A stretch of DNA of 32,103 nucleotides from NCBI GenBank assembly GCA_023266695.1, contig JAHFPO010000003.1:1-32103 (forward strand). Reading direction: 5' to 3'. Of the stretch, positions 1-11,195 are shown piece by piece (the first letter of the stretch is position 1; each line of letters opens with the position of its first letter). The stretch is from Hyphomicrobiales bacterium (GTDB lineage Bacteria; Pseudomonadota; Alphaproteobacteria; Rhizobiales; Xanthobacteraceae). The position numbers and the translations under genes were made by a program. Below the pieces are notes generated by a model that saw only the letters and a program-made list of their open reading frames with translations, ran no database searches and had not been told where the DNA came from.

Positions 1-252
1 GGACATGAGGTTACAGCCGTCCATGACCCTATTTGGACATATCGGGCTCGCCTCCCGCTACGGCCATCCCCCCATATGCGGCATACGGGGTGGCTTGTGC
101 GCGCTGGAACAGAAGCCTACGCTATCCGCAGTTGGTCGAGGCCGCTGCTACTCGCACCTCATAGCATTCTAGTGAGAACAGCTACCAAACCCAAGATGGT
201 GGAAGCGTCTTCATCGTTCCCGGATTTTCGGGATAAAACAGGAGGGTGTTGG

Positions 253-594
253 TTGATCGTAAAATCAACAATCTATGCACTATGTGGGTTCTGCTTCGTT
301 GTTGCTATAGGACCTCAATCTTTCGCGGCACCTCCCGACCGTCCCCCCGTTACCAGCTCTCCATACACCCAGCCCAAGCCCCCACCTGCATTTATCCCTC
401 CTATTTTTCAATTACCCCCTCAACAGAGAGAGAGAGAACTTCTCAGGCGCGATTGCCTTTCCTTGTGCCAAAATACATTTTCCGCATGCTGGCGGCTTTG
501 CTCTCGTCGCTATTCATATCCTTACAATTATGGCCGAGATAGTTGCATATCCCGATGTGGTTTATCATTTGATTCTTGCCGGAGTGAATGTTGA
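253..594 (+). CDS. Small secreted cysteine-rich hypothetical protein (TTG start proposed; the ORF can be extended upstream to 76)
   Basis: The ORF 76..594 contains an in-frame TTG at 253 preceded by GGAGGG at 241-246. From there the protein starts (M)IVKSTIYALCGFCFVVAIGPQSFA, which looks like a signal peptide. A Pro-rich linker and a C-terminal domain with 8 regularly spaced Cys follow. Confidence 0.6.
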   Translation: MIVKSTIYALCGFCFVVAIGPQSFAAPPDRPPVTSSPYTQPKPPPAFIPPIFQLPPQQRERELLRRDCLSLCQNTFSACWRLCSRRYSYPYNYGRDSCISRCGLSFDSCRSEC

Positions 595-1069
595 CTAGCT
601 CTTGCTCGTTAGGCGCTACTATTTTGATGTTTGTCGCCTTGTATCAGGGATGCACGGGACATATGTCCGTACATGATCAGTAATAGGCAGATGAGAGTCT
701 GGGTCTTTTGTTACCGCTCCAAGCCGAACCTCCGTTCGGTACCTTTCTAGCGCTCACCCCAACACCGACTGACCCAAACGAGCCATCGCCTGACGTACAT
801 CTCAAGCGGAGAGGCGCCTGACGCTGCCCTCCGCTCCTGCTCATAAAGCTGAGATGCTTTCTCGATGAAGTTCGCGACACTCTAGCTTGGCCACCGACAA
901 GCCCGCCGGAACCCCTTCGGACGCCGGATGTCTGCTTATGGCACAGAGCGGACGCTAAACTCTGAGGTAGCCCTTCAGTTCACGTTATTGCCGGGAGAAT
1001 GAATCAAATAATCAACTCCCCGCCGCCCCCGCCAAAAACTCCCCGCAGCCGGGCGCGAGCGACAGGCGC

Positions 1070-1627
1070 TCACGACCCGGAAAATCTCCGGACCCAATCC
1101 ATCACCCGCCCGCCGTCGATGAAAGCGAATGCGGCCTCCTCCGAGGACGGCGAGAGCTCGCGCTCGCTCACGACCATCGCCACCAAAGCGTCGCACCGGT
1201 TCGCGAGCGCAATGCCGATCGCATGGCGCCGCGGCTGATTGAACTGGGCGACGGAAAACCGCCGCACGCGCCCGCTGAGGCCGCCGAGCTCGAGCGGCCG
1301 CCCCACCGCCTCCGCCCGGTATTCTCCGCCGAGGAGCGCGAGATCGCCCACCCGATCGATCTCGTCGTCGTCGGCGACGCCGCTATAGCAATTGCAGAAT
1401 CCGAGCTTCAGCCGGAGATAGAGATCGACTTTCTCCGCGCAGGCGGGCGGCGCGCAGGAAAACGCGCGGCCCGCCGGCCAGGCATCGGTGAGGAACGGCC
1501 AGGCGACCTCGCTCCACGCTAGCTCTGCGCCGGCGCGCTCGCCGGAGGCCGAACGATCGAGGGCGGCCGCGCCGAGGAGGAGAGCGGCTGTGAGCATCCA
1601 TCCGATCGCGAGCGCCCGGGCGTTCAT
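1070..1627 (-). CDS. Hypothetical protein with N-terminal hydrophobic signal/anchor (MNARALAIGWMLTAALLLGAAAL...)
   Basis: Frame of ORF 1070..1804, with an ATG at 1627 lying 8 nt downstream of the preceding same-strand gene. Signal-like N-terminus; CNCYSG motif. Confidence 0.6.
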   Translation of the reverse strand: MNARALAIGWMLTAALLLGAAALDRSASGERAGAELAWSEVAWPFLTDAWPAGRAFSCAPPACAEKVDLYLRLKLGFCNCYSGVADDDEIDRVGDLALLGGEYRAEAVGRPLELGGLSGRVRRFSVAQFNQPRRHAIGIALANRCDALVAMVVSERELSPSSEEAAFAFIDGGRVMDWVRRFSGS

Positions 1628-1635
1628 CGCCGGAT

Positions 1636-3117
1636 TCAGTTGGGGGCGAGGCCGGCGATGGCGCGCGCCTCGCCCGTCACCTCGAGAATGTGCAGGCCGG
1701 TATTGGCGCGGTCGACCACGTAGATGTAGCCGCGCTCGTCGGTCTCCACGTTGTTCGACTGGATCGCGACCTTGCAGCGGTCCTGGCCGTCGACCTTGAC
1801 GCAACGCTTGTCGGTCGCCGCCGTGATCGCCGGGATGAAATAGCCGACTTCGCTCGGATGATAGGGATCGCGCACGTCGACCGCCCGCACCCCGGCATTG
1901 AAGAAGGTGATGAAGACGAGCTTCTTGTAGAACACCGGCGCCATGCTCTCGTTCGAGGAATGGGCGCCGAAGCGGCCGCCGCGCTGGCAGAAGTTCCCGC
2001 TCGCCTCCGCCGCGGTATAGCTAGAGATCACCATCGGCTTCGATTCCACCGTGACGTCGACGAACCACACCATCTGGCGCGGTTCCTGACATTCGTTGAT
2101 GAGCGACTCGTTGACGATCATCACGATGTCGCGCTCGTGGCCGAGCTTGTCCCGGGCGAATTCGGCGATCTTCATGTTGCCGAGCGGGAATGTCGTATGC
2201 GCGCCGGTGAGCGGCAGCAGTTCGAGGCGGCCGACCTCGGGATAGAGGAGGTTCTCCGGCGTCGGCGCGGTCGGCCCCTTCAACAGCTTCTCGCGATCGA
2301 TGATCTGCAGGACGCCGCCCTTGTTGGTGCCGTAGCCGTAATAGATGCGGTTGCCCTTTGGTCCGGTCGAGATCGGGCCGTGCAACTCGGTCGGCACGGC
2401 GCCCGCGGTGCCCGGCTGCTGTCCCGGCCGGCCGAAGTCGCGAATCTTGACCGGACGGGCGGGATCGCCGAGATCGTAGACTTCCGTCATCCGCCGGGTG
2501 CGCCAGCCCTCGACGCCGGAAACGAGGTAGGCGATGCCGGTGTCGCATTCCCACCAGCTCTTGTGGGTGTCCTTCAGTTTCTCGCCGATGCGGACGACGA
2601 GCTTGGGCGCCGCCGGATCGGCGACGTTCCAGATTTCGTGCTCCTTGCCGCCGAAGGTGCGCAACAGATAGACCGCGTTCACGTCGCCTTTGGGCAGCGT
2701 TTTGCCGTCGCACACGCGCGTCATTTGCCCGCCGCCGCCTTCGTATTTCCCTTCGAGCCCCGGGATATGAAACAGATATTTCGGTTTCATCGGATCGGTC
2801 ACGTCGACGATCGAGGTGCCGTTGAACTTGGGCTGACCGGTCAGGGGATTGTTCGGCTTCGGCACCGCATCGGTGCCGCCGTGATGGCCGATATAGGCGA
2901 TCCAGCGCTCACCCTGGCGATGAATGGTGGGCTGATAGGCGCTCCTCGCCTGCAGATCGTGGTGGCCGACGAGCCGCATGTTCTGCGCCTCGGGGGCGTC
3001 GCCGATCTTTTGCGACTGGGCGAGCGCGGGGCCCGCCGCGAGCGAACTCAACAGGATGCAGATGGCGTAACGCCGAGAAATGATTCCGGCTTCATGCGTT
3101 AGCGACCGCGCGCTCAT
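1636..3117 (-). CDS. Secreted LVIVD-repeat-like / beta-propeller-type protein
   Basis: 493 aa ORF with a signal peptide (YAICILLSSLAAGPALAQ). Repeated segments of the form 'TSIVDVTDPMKPKYLFHI', 'EIWNVADPAAPKLVVRI', 'EVYDLGDPARPVKIRDF', 'RAVDVRDPYHPSEVGYF' resemble LVIVD repeats. Confidence 0.75.
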   Translation of the reverse strand: MSARSLTHEAGIISRRYAICILLSSLAAGPALAQSQKIGDAPEAQNMRLVGHHDLQARSAYQPTIHRQGERWIAYIGHHGGTDAVPKPNNPLTGQPKFNGTSIVDVTDPMKPKYLFHIPGLEGKYEGGGGQMTRVCDGKTLPKGDVNAVYLLRTFGGKEHEIWNVADPAAPKLVVRIGEKLKDTHKSWWECDTGIAYLVSGVEGWRTRRMTEVYDLGDPARPVKIRDFGRPGQQPGTAGAVPTELHGPISTGPKGNRIYYGYGTNKGGVLQIIDREKLLKGPTAPTPENLLYPEVGRLELLPLTGAHTTFPLGNMKIAEFARDKLGHERDIVMIVNESLINECQEPRQMVWFVDVTVESKPMVISSYTAAEASGNFCQRGGRFGAHSSNESMAPVFYKKLVFITFFNAGVRAVDVRDPYHPSEVGYFIPAITAATDKRCVKVDGQDRCKVAIQSNNVETDERGYIYVVDRANTGLHILEVTGEARAIAGLAPN

Positions 3118-3221
3118 GGTGGTTCTCCCGGGCCGTCCCTCTCAAAAGGTCGAGACCATTCGCCCGCCGAAAAGGATATTCCGAACATCGGTTTTGGCAA
3201 TAGGACCGGAGGCGAGATGAA

Positions 3222-5114
<1,893 letters not shown>

Positions 5115-5203
5115 CTGCCCCTCTTACCCGTCGCGGCGCCCCAACCGCCGCCCCTTGGTACCATCCGGCGCCCGTTCCGCCATGACACATTAGGCGGAGA
5201 CCT

Positions 5204-6523
5204 TTAGGCAAAACCCTTGGTGGCGAGCGCCGCGGGCTTGGGCCCCCCGGTCGCCCAGTCGAGCAATTCCACCGTGTGGACGACCGGGATCGCGGTCGCG
5301 CTTGCGATCTGGACCATGCAGCCGATATTGCCGGTGGCGACGATCTCAGGATTGATCTTCTCGATATTCGCGGCCTTGCGGCGGGCGAGCAGGCTGGCGA
5401 TCGCGGGCTGCAGCATGTTGTAGGTGCCGGCCGAGCCGCAGCAGAGATGGCCCTCGGGCACCTCCTTCACGGTGAAGCCCGCCTTGGCGAGGAGCTCCCG
5501 CGGTTCGCGATCGATCTGCTGGCCGTGCTGCATGGAACAGGCCGAGTGATAGGCGACGACGCGGCCGCTCGCGCGCTTGGGCTTGGCGAGGCCGAGCTTC
5601 GCCATATATTCCGAGATGTCCTGGGCGAGCGCCGAGACCTTCGCCGCCTTTTCCGCATAGGCGGGATCGTTACGCAGCATATAGCCGTAATCCTTGACCG
5701 TGGTGCCGCAGCCCGACGCGGTGATCAGGATGGCGTCGAGGCCTTTGTCGATCTCGCGGGTCCAGGCGTCGATATTGTTGCGCACGAAGGAAAGCGCCTC
5801 CGCCTCGCGGCCCATGTGATGGGAGAGCGAGCCGCAGCAGGCTTCGCCTTCGGCGAGCACCACCGCGATGCCGTGGCGGGTGAGAAGGCGGATCGTGGCT
5901 TGGCGGATCGCCGGCGCCACCACCTGATCGACGCAGCCCGACATCAGCGCGACGCGGCCCTTGTTGCGGCTCTTGTTGCGGCCTTTGGCCGGAATCGTTC
6001 TCGATCCCAGGGGCGCCGCGCGCGGCGTCCACCAGGGCGCGAGGCGCAGCATCGCCGCGATGCGCTTCATTCCGAGCGCGGCGATGAGCGGCGCCAACGG
6101 CTTGGCGAGCGGCACCGCCGCGAGCGCGAGGCGGAAGCGCGCGGGATGAGGCATCAGCCAGGCGAGGAGCGCGCGCATGGCGCGGTCGAGGAACGGGCGG
6201 CGGAAGGTTTTCTCGATGTGCACGCGGCCGTGATCGACGAGATGCATATAGTGCACGCTCGAGGGGCAGGTCGTCATGCAGGCGAGGCAGGAGAGGCAGC
6301 GGTCGATGTGCTTCACCACTTCCGCCGTCGCCGGGCGGTCGTGCTCCAGCATCTCCTTGATCAGATAGATGCGCCCGCGCGGGCTATCGAGCTCGTCGCC
6401 GAGCAACACGTAGGTGGGGCAGGTGGCGGTGCAGAATCCGCAATGGACGCAGGAGCGCAGAATCTTGTCGGCCTCCGCGATATTCGGATCGGCGAGCTGG
6501 GCGAGGGTGAAGTTGGTTTGCAT
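5204..6523 (-). CDS. glcF: Glycolate oxidase iron-sulfur subunit GlcF
   Basis: Two 4Fe-4S motifs (CVHCGFCTATCPTY; CLSCLACMTTCPSS) and two cysteine-rich CCG domains (EACCGSLSHHMG; LCCGSAGTYN). Adjacent to glcE and glcD. Confidence 0.93.
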   Translation of the reverse strand: MQTNFTLAQLADPNIAEADKILRSCVHCGFCTATCPTYVLLGDELDSPRGRIYLIKEMLEHDRPATAEVVKHIDRCLSCLACMTTCPSSVHYMHLVDHGRVHIEKTFRRPFLDRAMRALLAWLMPHPARFRLALAAVPLAKPLAPLIAALGMKRIAAMLRLAPWWTPRAAPLGSRTIPAKGRNKSRNKGRVALMSGCVDQVVAPAIRQATIRLLTRHGIAVVLAEGEACCGSLSHHMGREAEALSFVRNNIDAWTREIDKGLDAILITASGCGTTVKDYGYMLRNDPAYAEKAAKVSALAQDISEYMAKLGLAKPKRASGRVVAYHSACSMQHGQQIDREPRELLAKAGFTVKEVPEGHLCCGSAGTYNMLQPAIASLLARRKAANIEKINPEIVATGNIGCMVQIASATAIPVVHTVELLDWATGGPKPAALATKGFA

Positions 6524-6563
6524 CAGTCGATCTTACTCGCTGCCGGTTTCGCAAACACATTTT

Positions 6564-6586
6564 CCCTCCCCCTGAAAGGGGGAGGG
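6564..6586. repeat. Perfect 10-bp inverted repeat (CCCTCCCCCT-GAA-AGGGGGAGGG) in the glcE-glcF intergenic region
   Basis: Read directly. Arms 6564-6573 and 6577-6586, 3-nt loop. Confidence 0.9.
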
Positions 6587-6598
6587 ATAGAGAGTGCA

Positions 6599-7816
6599 TC
6601 ACACCCCCGCCCACATCCGCCCCGGATTGAGAATGCCGCTCGGATCGAAGCTCTCCTTGACGCGCCGGGTGAGTGCCGCGAGCGCGTCGTCCTGCGGCTC
6701 GAAGGCGGCGGCGCTCGCCCGCACCGAGGCGTCGGCGCGGATGAGCAGCGCGTGACCGTTGCCGCCGAGCGCCGCCCGCACCGCGTTTTCCTCCGCGATC
6801 GCGGTCGGCATTTCGACCCACACGAGGCCGCCGGCCCAGTCATAGAACACTTCCGCGCCGGTGGCGGCGACGATCTTGCCGGCGACGGTCGCGCCCGCGG
6901 TCGCCGCGGTCGAGACGCGCCAGAGCGCGCGGAGCGACCCGTCGGCGAACGGAGCCGCGTCGCGCACCGCCCGCCACAAGCGGAGCGAATCTTCCCGGCC
7001 GAGCGCCGTGAGCCGGCCGAACGGGCGCATGAGTTTTTCCAGCTGTTTCCGGCGGTAGGCGATCGAGGCCGGAATGCCTTCGAGCCGAAGCGCGGTCACG
7101 CCGCGGCCGGCCTTGGCGAGCGCGGCCACGGCGGACTTCGCGGCGATGCGCGCGGGCAAATGCGCGGCGCCCGAGACGTCGCAGGAGGAGCCCATCGCCG
7201 CCGTCATTGCGGCATTGGCGCGGGCATCATCGAGGCCGAGCACAAGTACGGTCGTTACATCCTCGGCGCGCGGCAGCACCTTGACGGTGAGATCGGTCAT
7301 CACCGCGAGCGTGCCCCAGGAGCCGGCGACAAGCTTGGAGAGGTCGTAGCCGGTGACGTTCTTGACGACGCGGCCGCCCGACTTGAAGCGCTCGGCCCTC
7401 CCGGAGACGGCGTGAACGCCCAGCGTGTGATCGCGCGCGGCACCCGCCTTCGGCCGGCGCGGGCCGGAAAGATTGGCGGCGATCACGCCGCCGAGGGTGC
7501 CCCTCCCCGTCTCGCCGCCGAGAAGCGGCCCGCAATCCATCGGCTCGAAGGCGAGCTCCTGATTTTTGTCGGCGAGCAGGCGTTCGATCTCGGCGATCGG
7601 CGTCCCGGCCTTGGCCGACAGGATCAGTTCCTCGGGCTCGTAGAGGGTGACGCCGCTGATGCCGGAGAGATCGAGGGTGAGATCGGTCTGGGCGGCGCGG
7701 CCGATCAGGCGCTTGGAGCCCTGGCCGACGATTTCGAGAGTCTTCTCCTCGACCAGCGCCCAGGCGACGGCTTCGACCACATCGGCCTCGTCGCGGGGTT
7801 TGAGCGTATCGGCCAT
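6599..7816 (-). CDS. glcE: Glycolate oxidase FAD-binding subunit GlcE
   Basis: Starts MADTLKPRDEADVVEAVAWALVEEKTLEIVGQGSKR. FAD-binding motif GGVIAANLSGPRR..GAARDHTLG..VVKNVTGYDLSKL. The ATG at 7816 overlaps the glcD stop by one base. Confidence 0.92.
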   Translation of the reverse strand: MADTLKPRDEADVVEAVAWALVEEKTLEIVGQGSKRLIGRAAQTDLTLDLSGISGVTLYEPEELILSAKAGTPIAEIERLLADKNQELAFEPMDCGPLLGGETGRGTLGGVIAANLSGPRRPKAGAARDHTLGVHAVSGRAERFKSGGRVVKNVTGYDLSKLVAGSWGTLAVMTDLTVKVLPRAEDVTTVLVLGLDDARANAAMTAAMGSSCDVSGAAHLPARIAAKSAVAALAKAGRGVTALRLEGIPASIAYRRKQLEKLMRPFGRLTALGREDSLRLWRAVRDAAPFADGSLRALWRVSTAATAGATVAGKIVAATGAEVFYDWAGGLVWVEMPTAIAEENAVRAALGGNGHALLIRADASVRASAAAFEPQDDALAALTRRVKESFDPSGILNPGRMWAGV

Positions 7817-9306
7817 CAGAACCGCGGAATATCCGGGAACGGCAGCTTGCCGGCGCGCACGTGCATGCGGCCCAATTCGGCGCAGCGGTGGAGCGTCGGA
7901 AACACCTTGCCGGGATTCAACAGCCCCTTGTCGTCGAAGGCGCATTTCACCCGCTGCTGCTGATCGAGGTCCTCCTTGGAGAACATCGTCGGCATCAGAT
8001 CGCGCTTCTCCACGCCGACGCCGTGCTCGCCGGTGAGCACGCCGCCGACCTCGACGCAGCAGCGCAAAATATCGGCGCCGAACTTCTCCGCGCGCTCCAG
8101 CTCGTCGCCCTTGTTGGCATCGTAGAGAATGAGCGGATGCAGATTGCCGTCGCCGGCATGAAACACGTTGGCGACGCGCAAGTCATATTGCTGCGACAGC
8201 GCGCGGATGCGGGCGAGCACCTCGGGCAGCCGCGCGCGCGGAATGGTGCCGTCCATGCAGTAATAATCGGGCGAGATGCGGCCGACCGCCGGAAACGCCG
8301 CCTTGCGCCCGGCCCAGAACCTCAGCCGCTCTTCTTCCGAAGTCGAGGCGCGCAAGGTGGTCGAGCCGCTCTCCTTGGCGATCGCGCTCACGCGCGCGAG
8401 CAGGGAATCGACCTCGGCCTCCGGCCCGTCGAGCTCGACGATCAGGAGCGCCTCGACGTCGAGCGGATAGCCGGCATGGGCATAGGCCTCGGAGGCGTGG
8501 ATCGCGGGCTTGTCCATCATCTCCATGCCGCTCGGAATGATGCCGGCGGCGATGATCTTGGCGACGCAATCGCCCGCCGCTTCCGAGGTCGGAAAGCCGA
8601 CGAGGGCGGCGCGCGCGCCTTCGGCCTTCTTGAGGATGCGGACGGTGACCTCGGTGACGACGCCGAGCAATCCTTCCGAGCCGCAGACGAGCGCCAGCAA
8701 ATCGTAGCCGCCGCAGTCGAGATGCTTGCCGCCGATGCGGACGACCTCGCCGGTCATCAGCACCAGCTCGACGCCGAGCACGTTGTTGCTGGTCATGCCG
8801 TATTTCAGGCAATGCACGCCGCCGGAATTCTCGGCGACGTTGCCGCCGATGGTGCAGGCGATCTGCGAGGAGGGATCGGGGGCGTAGTAGAAGCCCGCCG
8901 CCTCGACTGCGTGGGTGACGCCGAGATTGGTGACGCCCGGCTGCGCCACCACCACGCGGTTGTCATAATCGATTTCGAGAATGCGGTTGAACTTGGCGAG
9001 CCCCAAGAGCACGCCGTCGGCCAAGGGCAGCGCGCCGCCCGACAATGAGGTGCCGGCGCCGCGCGGCACCACCTTCACCCCTTCCCGATGGCAGTAGCGC
9101 AGGATCTTCGAGACCTCATCGGTCGTCTGCGGCAGCACCACCACCATCGGGAGCTGGCGATAGGCGGTGAGGCCGTCGGACTCGTAGGGCCGCATCTCGG
9201 CCTCGGTTTCGATCACGCCCTCGCCCGGCACGATCGCACGCAGCGCCGCCACGATCGCGGCGCGGCGCGCGAGCACGGCCTCGTCGGCTGCCGGCATGGC
9301 GACCAT
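7816..9306 (-). CDS. glcD: Glycolate oxidase subunit GlcD (FAD-linked oxidase)
   Basis: FAD-binding motif (VVPRGAGTSLSGGALPLADGVLLGLAKFNRILEID) and C-terminal VFHAGDGNLHPLILYD and TGEHGVGVEKRD motifs. Confidence 0.95.
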   Translation of the reverse strand: MVAMPAADEAVLARRAAIVAALRAIVPGEGVIETEAEMRPYESDGLTAYRQLPMVVVLPQTTDEVSKILRYCHREGVKVVPRGAGTSLSGGALPLADGVLLGLAKFNRILEIDYDNRVVVAQPGVTNLGVTHAVEAAGFYYAPDPSSQIACTIGGNVAENSGGVHCLKYGMTSNNVLGVELVLMTGEVVRIGGKHLDCGGYDLLALVCGSEGLLGVVTEVTVRILKKAEGARAALVGFPTSEAAGDCVAKIIAAGIIPSGMEMMDKPAIHASEAYAHAGYPLDVEALLIVELDGPEAEVDSLLARVSAIAKESGSTTLRASTSEEERLRFWAGRKAAFPAVGRISPDYYCMDGTIPRARLPEVLARIRALSQQYDLRVANVFHAGDGNLHPLILYDANKGDELERAEKFGADILRCCVEVGGVLTGEHGVGVEKRDLMPTMFSKEDLDQQQRVKCAFDDKGLLNPGKVFPTLHRCAELGRMHVRAGKLPFPDIPRF

Positions 9307-9452
9307 GGACGATTCCTCCCAGGCTCATCCTAGCAGATCGAGGGCCCGTGCGCGGAACGCCGTCGCCGCGGGCCACGCGGCGGACGGCCTGCAACGCTCT
9401 TGCTGGCGGCGCGGAGGAATGAATTCGCGATCGACCCCGTGGGCGGACAGGA

Positions 9453-10148
9453 TCAGAGGGGAGAGCGCTGCCCGGCGTTTCCGGTCTTGGGCTTGGCGGG
9501 GATGGCCGCGGAAGCGGGCCCCGCGGCCTTGGACGACATCGCCTGCTGGATGTACGAAATCGCCTGCAGGTGCAGCTTGCCGACCTTGTCGATATTGAAA
9601 TGGTTGATGTCGGCGGCCTTCGCGATATCGACGTTGTTCACGCTGCCGCGGTAGCCCGCCCCGCGCTCGACGTGAGCGCCCCAGCCGTTGTTCGACTGGT
9701 AGAAATTCACCACGCTGGCGACGTTGCCGGGCGCCGTGTGGGTCGCGACGGGATCGAAGGCGACGATGAGCCGAACCGGGACCTTCAATTCTTCCAGCCG
9801 GGCGGCCATCAAGATCGCGGTATCGGCCCCGATCGAATGACCCACGATGATGATCGGGTGCTTGTGAGCGCCGGCCTTGTATTTCTCGGCGACGAAATCG
9901 GCCAAGGCGTAATATTCCAGATGAGAATAGACCGCGGCCTTGATGCCCTTTTTATTGAGCTTGTCGGTGAGATCGTCCATCCCGAGCGAAAAAACGTCGA
10001 GCCAGCCGCGCATCAGATAGACCTGATTGACGCGGACCGGATAGCTGGTGGGGCTCTGGGTCTTGGACGCGTGCTGCGCCTCGGCTCCCGCCATCGACAG
10101 GGTGAGCGCGACCGCCAGCAATCCAACGACCCGCAGGAACCGCATCAT
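9453..10148 (-). CDS. Secreted alpha/beta-hydrolase-like protein, paralog 1 of a tandem triplet
   Basis: Signal peptide; GHSIGA nucleophile elbow; FDP and DINHFNID motifs shared with the two neighbouring paralogs. Confidence 0.8.
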   Translation of the reverse strand: MMRFLRVVGLLAVALTLSMAGAEAQHASKTQSPTSYPVRVNQVYLMRGWLDVFSLGMDDLTDKLNKKGIKAAVYSHLEYYALADFVAEKYKAGAHKHPIIIVGHSIGADTAILMAARLEELKVPVRLIVAFDPVATHTAPGNVASVVNFYQSNNGWGAHVERGAGYRGSVNNVDIAKAADINHFNIDKVGKLHLQAISYIQQAMSSKAAGPASAAIPAKPKTGNAGQRSPL

Positions 10149-10199
10149 GGTCGATCCGTTTTCCGTTGCGCGAGAATATTTCCGTCCGGTGCGGCGCGA

Positions 10200-11003
10200 T
10201 CAAAGCGGTGGGCGTTTCTCCGGCCCTGAAGCGGGCGCCCGCGAGGATGCCGGCGCGGGCTCCTTGACGTCCGATGAGGTCGAAGGCGCGGGCTGCGGGG
10301 CCGCCGCCTGCCTGCTGCCGCCGCCGAGGGACTGGATGTAGCCGATCGACTGCATGTGCAGTTTGTTCGACTTGTCGATGCTGGCGTGGCCGAGGTCGCT
10401 GTCCCTCGCCAGATCGATGTTGCCGAGCGAGCCACGGAACCCGGGCCCGGCCACGACCCGCGCGCCCCAGCCGTTGTTCGATTGATAGAAATTCACCAGG
10501 CGCGATACGTTTGCCGGCGCGTTTTCCACGACGGTCGGATCGTAAGTGATGACCAGCGGCACGGGGACCTTGAGCTCGCCGAGTCTGGCGGCCATTTGCA
10601 CGGCGGCATTGGCGCCGAGCGAGTGGCCGATGATGACCACCCGTTCCCCGCGGCCGGTCCGGTAGCGGGCGGCGATGGCATCGGCAAGCGCGTAGTATTC
10701 CATGTGACCATGGACGCTCGCCCGAATTCCCCGGCGGTTGAGCTTGGCGGTGAGGTCGTCCATGCCGGTCGAGAACACGTCCAGCCAGCCGCGCAGCAGA
10801 TAGACGTGCGTGCCGCCTGTGGGCGTCATGGTCGGAGCGGACTTCGCCTCCGATTTGGGCGCCCGCTTGAACGCCGTTTTGGGCGCCGGCTTGGGCTCCG
10901 CCATTACTTGCCTCTGTGCCTCAGCCGGCGGGCTTCCGACCGCCAGGGTCGATGCCGCGAACGCCAAGCCCAGGAATCCGAAAAATCGTGCCAACCGCAT
11001 CAT
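10200..11003 (-). CDS. Secreted alpha/beta-hydrolase-like protein, paralog 2 of a tandem triplet
   Basis: THVYLLRGWLDVFSTGMDDLTAKLNRRGIRASVHGHMEYYALADAIAARYRTGRGERVVIIGHSLGANAA; near-identical blocks to paralogs 1 and 3. Confidence 0.82.
   Translation of the reverse strand: MMRLARFFGFLGLAFAASTLAVGSPPAEAQRQVMAEPKPAPKTAFKRAPKSEAKSAPTMTPTGGTHVYLLRGWLDVFSTGMDDLTAKLNRRGIRASVHGHMEYYALADAIAARYRTGRGERVVIIGHSLGANAAVQMAARLGELKVPVPLVITYDPTVVENAPANVSRLVNFYQSNNGWGARVVAGPGFRGSLGNIDLARDSDLGHASIDKSNKLHMQSIGYIQSLGGGSRQAAAPQPAPSTSSDVKEPAPASSRAPASGPEKRPPL
10315..10383. repeat. 69-bp perfect direct repeat, copy A (inside hydrolase paralog 2)
   Basis: CTGCCGCCGCCGAGGGACTGGATGTAGCCGATCGACTGCATGTGCAGTTTGTTCGACTTGTCGATGCTG, identical to 11302-11370. 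Confidence 0.88.
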
Positions 11004-11195
11004 GATCGAACCGTTGCGTCGGGAATGTTTGCCGTCCCGGTCGAGACTGCGAGCCGGGATCGGGGAAGCCCCGCCCGTGGCTTTCTTAGCATGCCGCGCC
11101 GGAACAGCTAGCCCCGTGGAACTGCGGCATAATCTTTCGACCGAAACTGTGGCGAATAAGTCACGGCCGGGCGGTCCGAGCGCGGCACGGCACGA

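Noticed and set aside
422-437. (AG)n dinucleotide run as a possible phase-variable repeat
   Set aside because: Only ~7 units long and in frame within the Cys-rich gene (RERELL). A length change would frameshift the protein, but the tract is too short to argue phase variation.
1690-3102. 470-aa plus-strand ORF antisense to the LVIVD-repeat gene
   Set aside because: Mirror-frame artefact of high GC; no recognisable domain, and the opposing frame has a signal peptide and repeats.
5276-7963. 895-aa plus-strand ORF across glcF/glcE
   Set aside because: It is antisense to three well-supported glc genes and its translation is His/Arg/Asp/Gly-rich low-complexity sequence. This is typical of the complementary frame of high-GC coding DNA.
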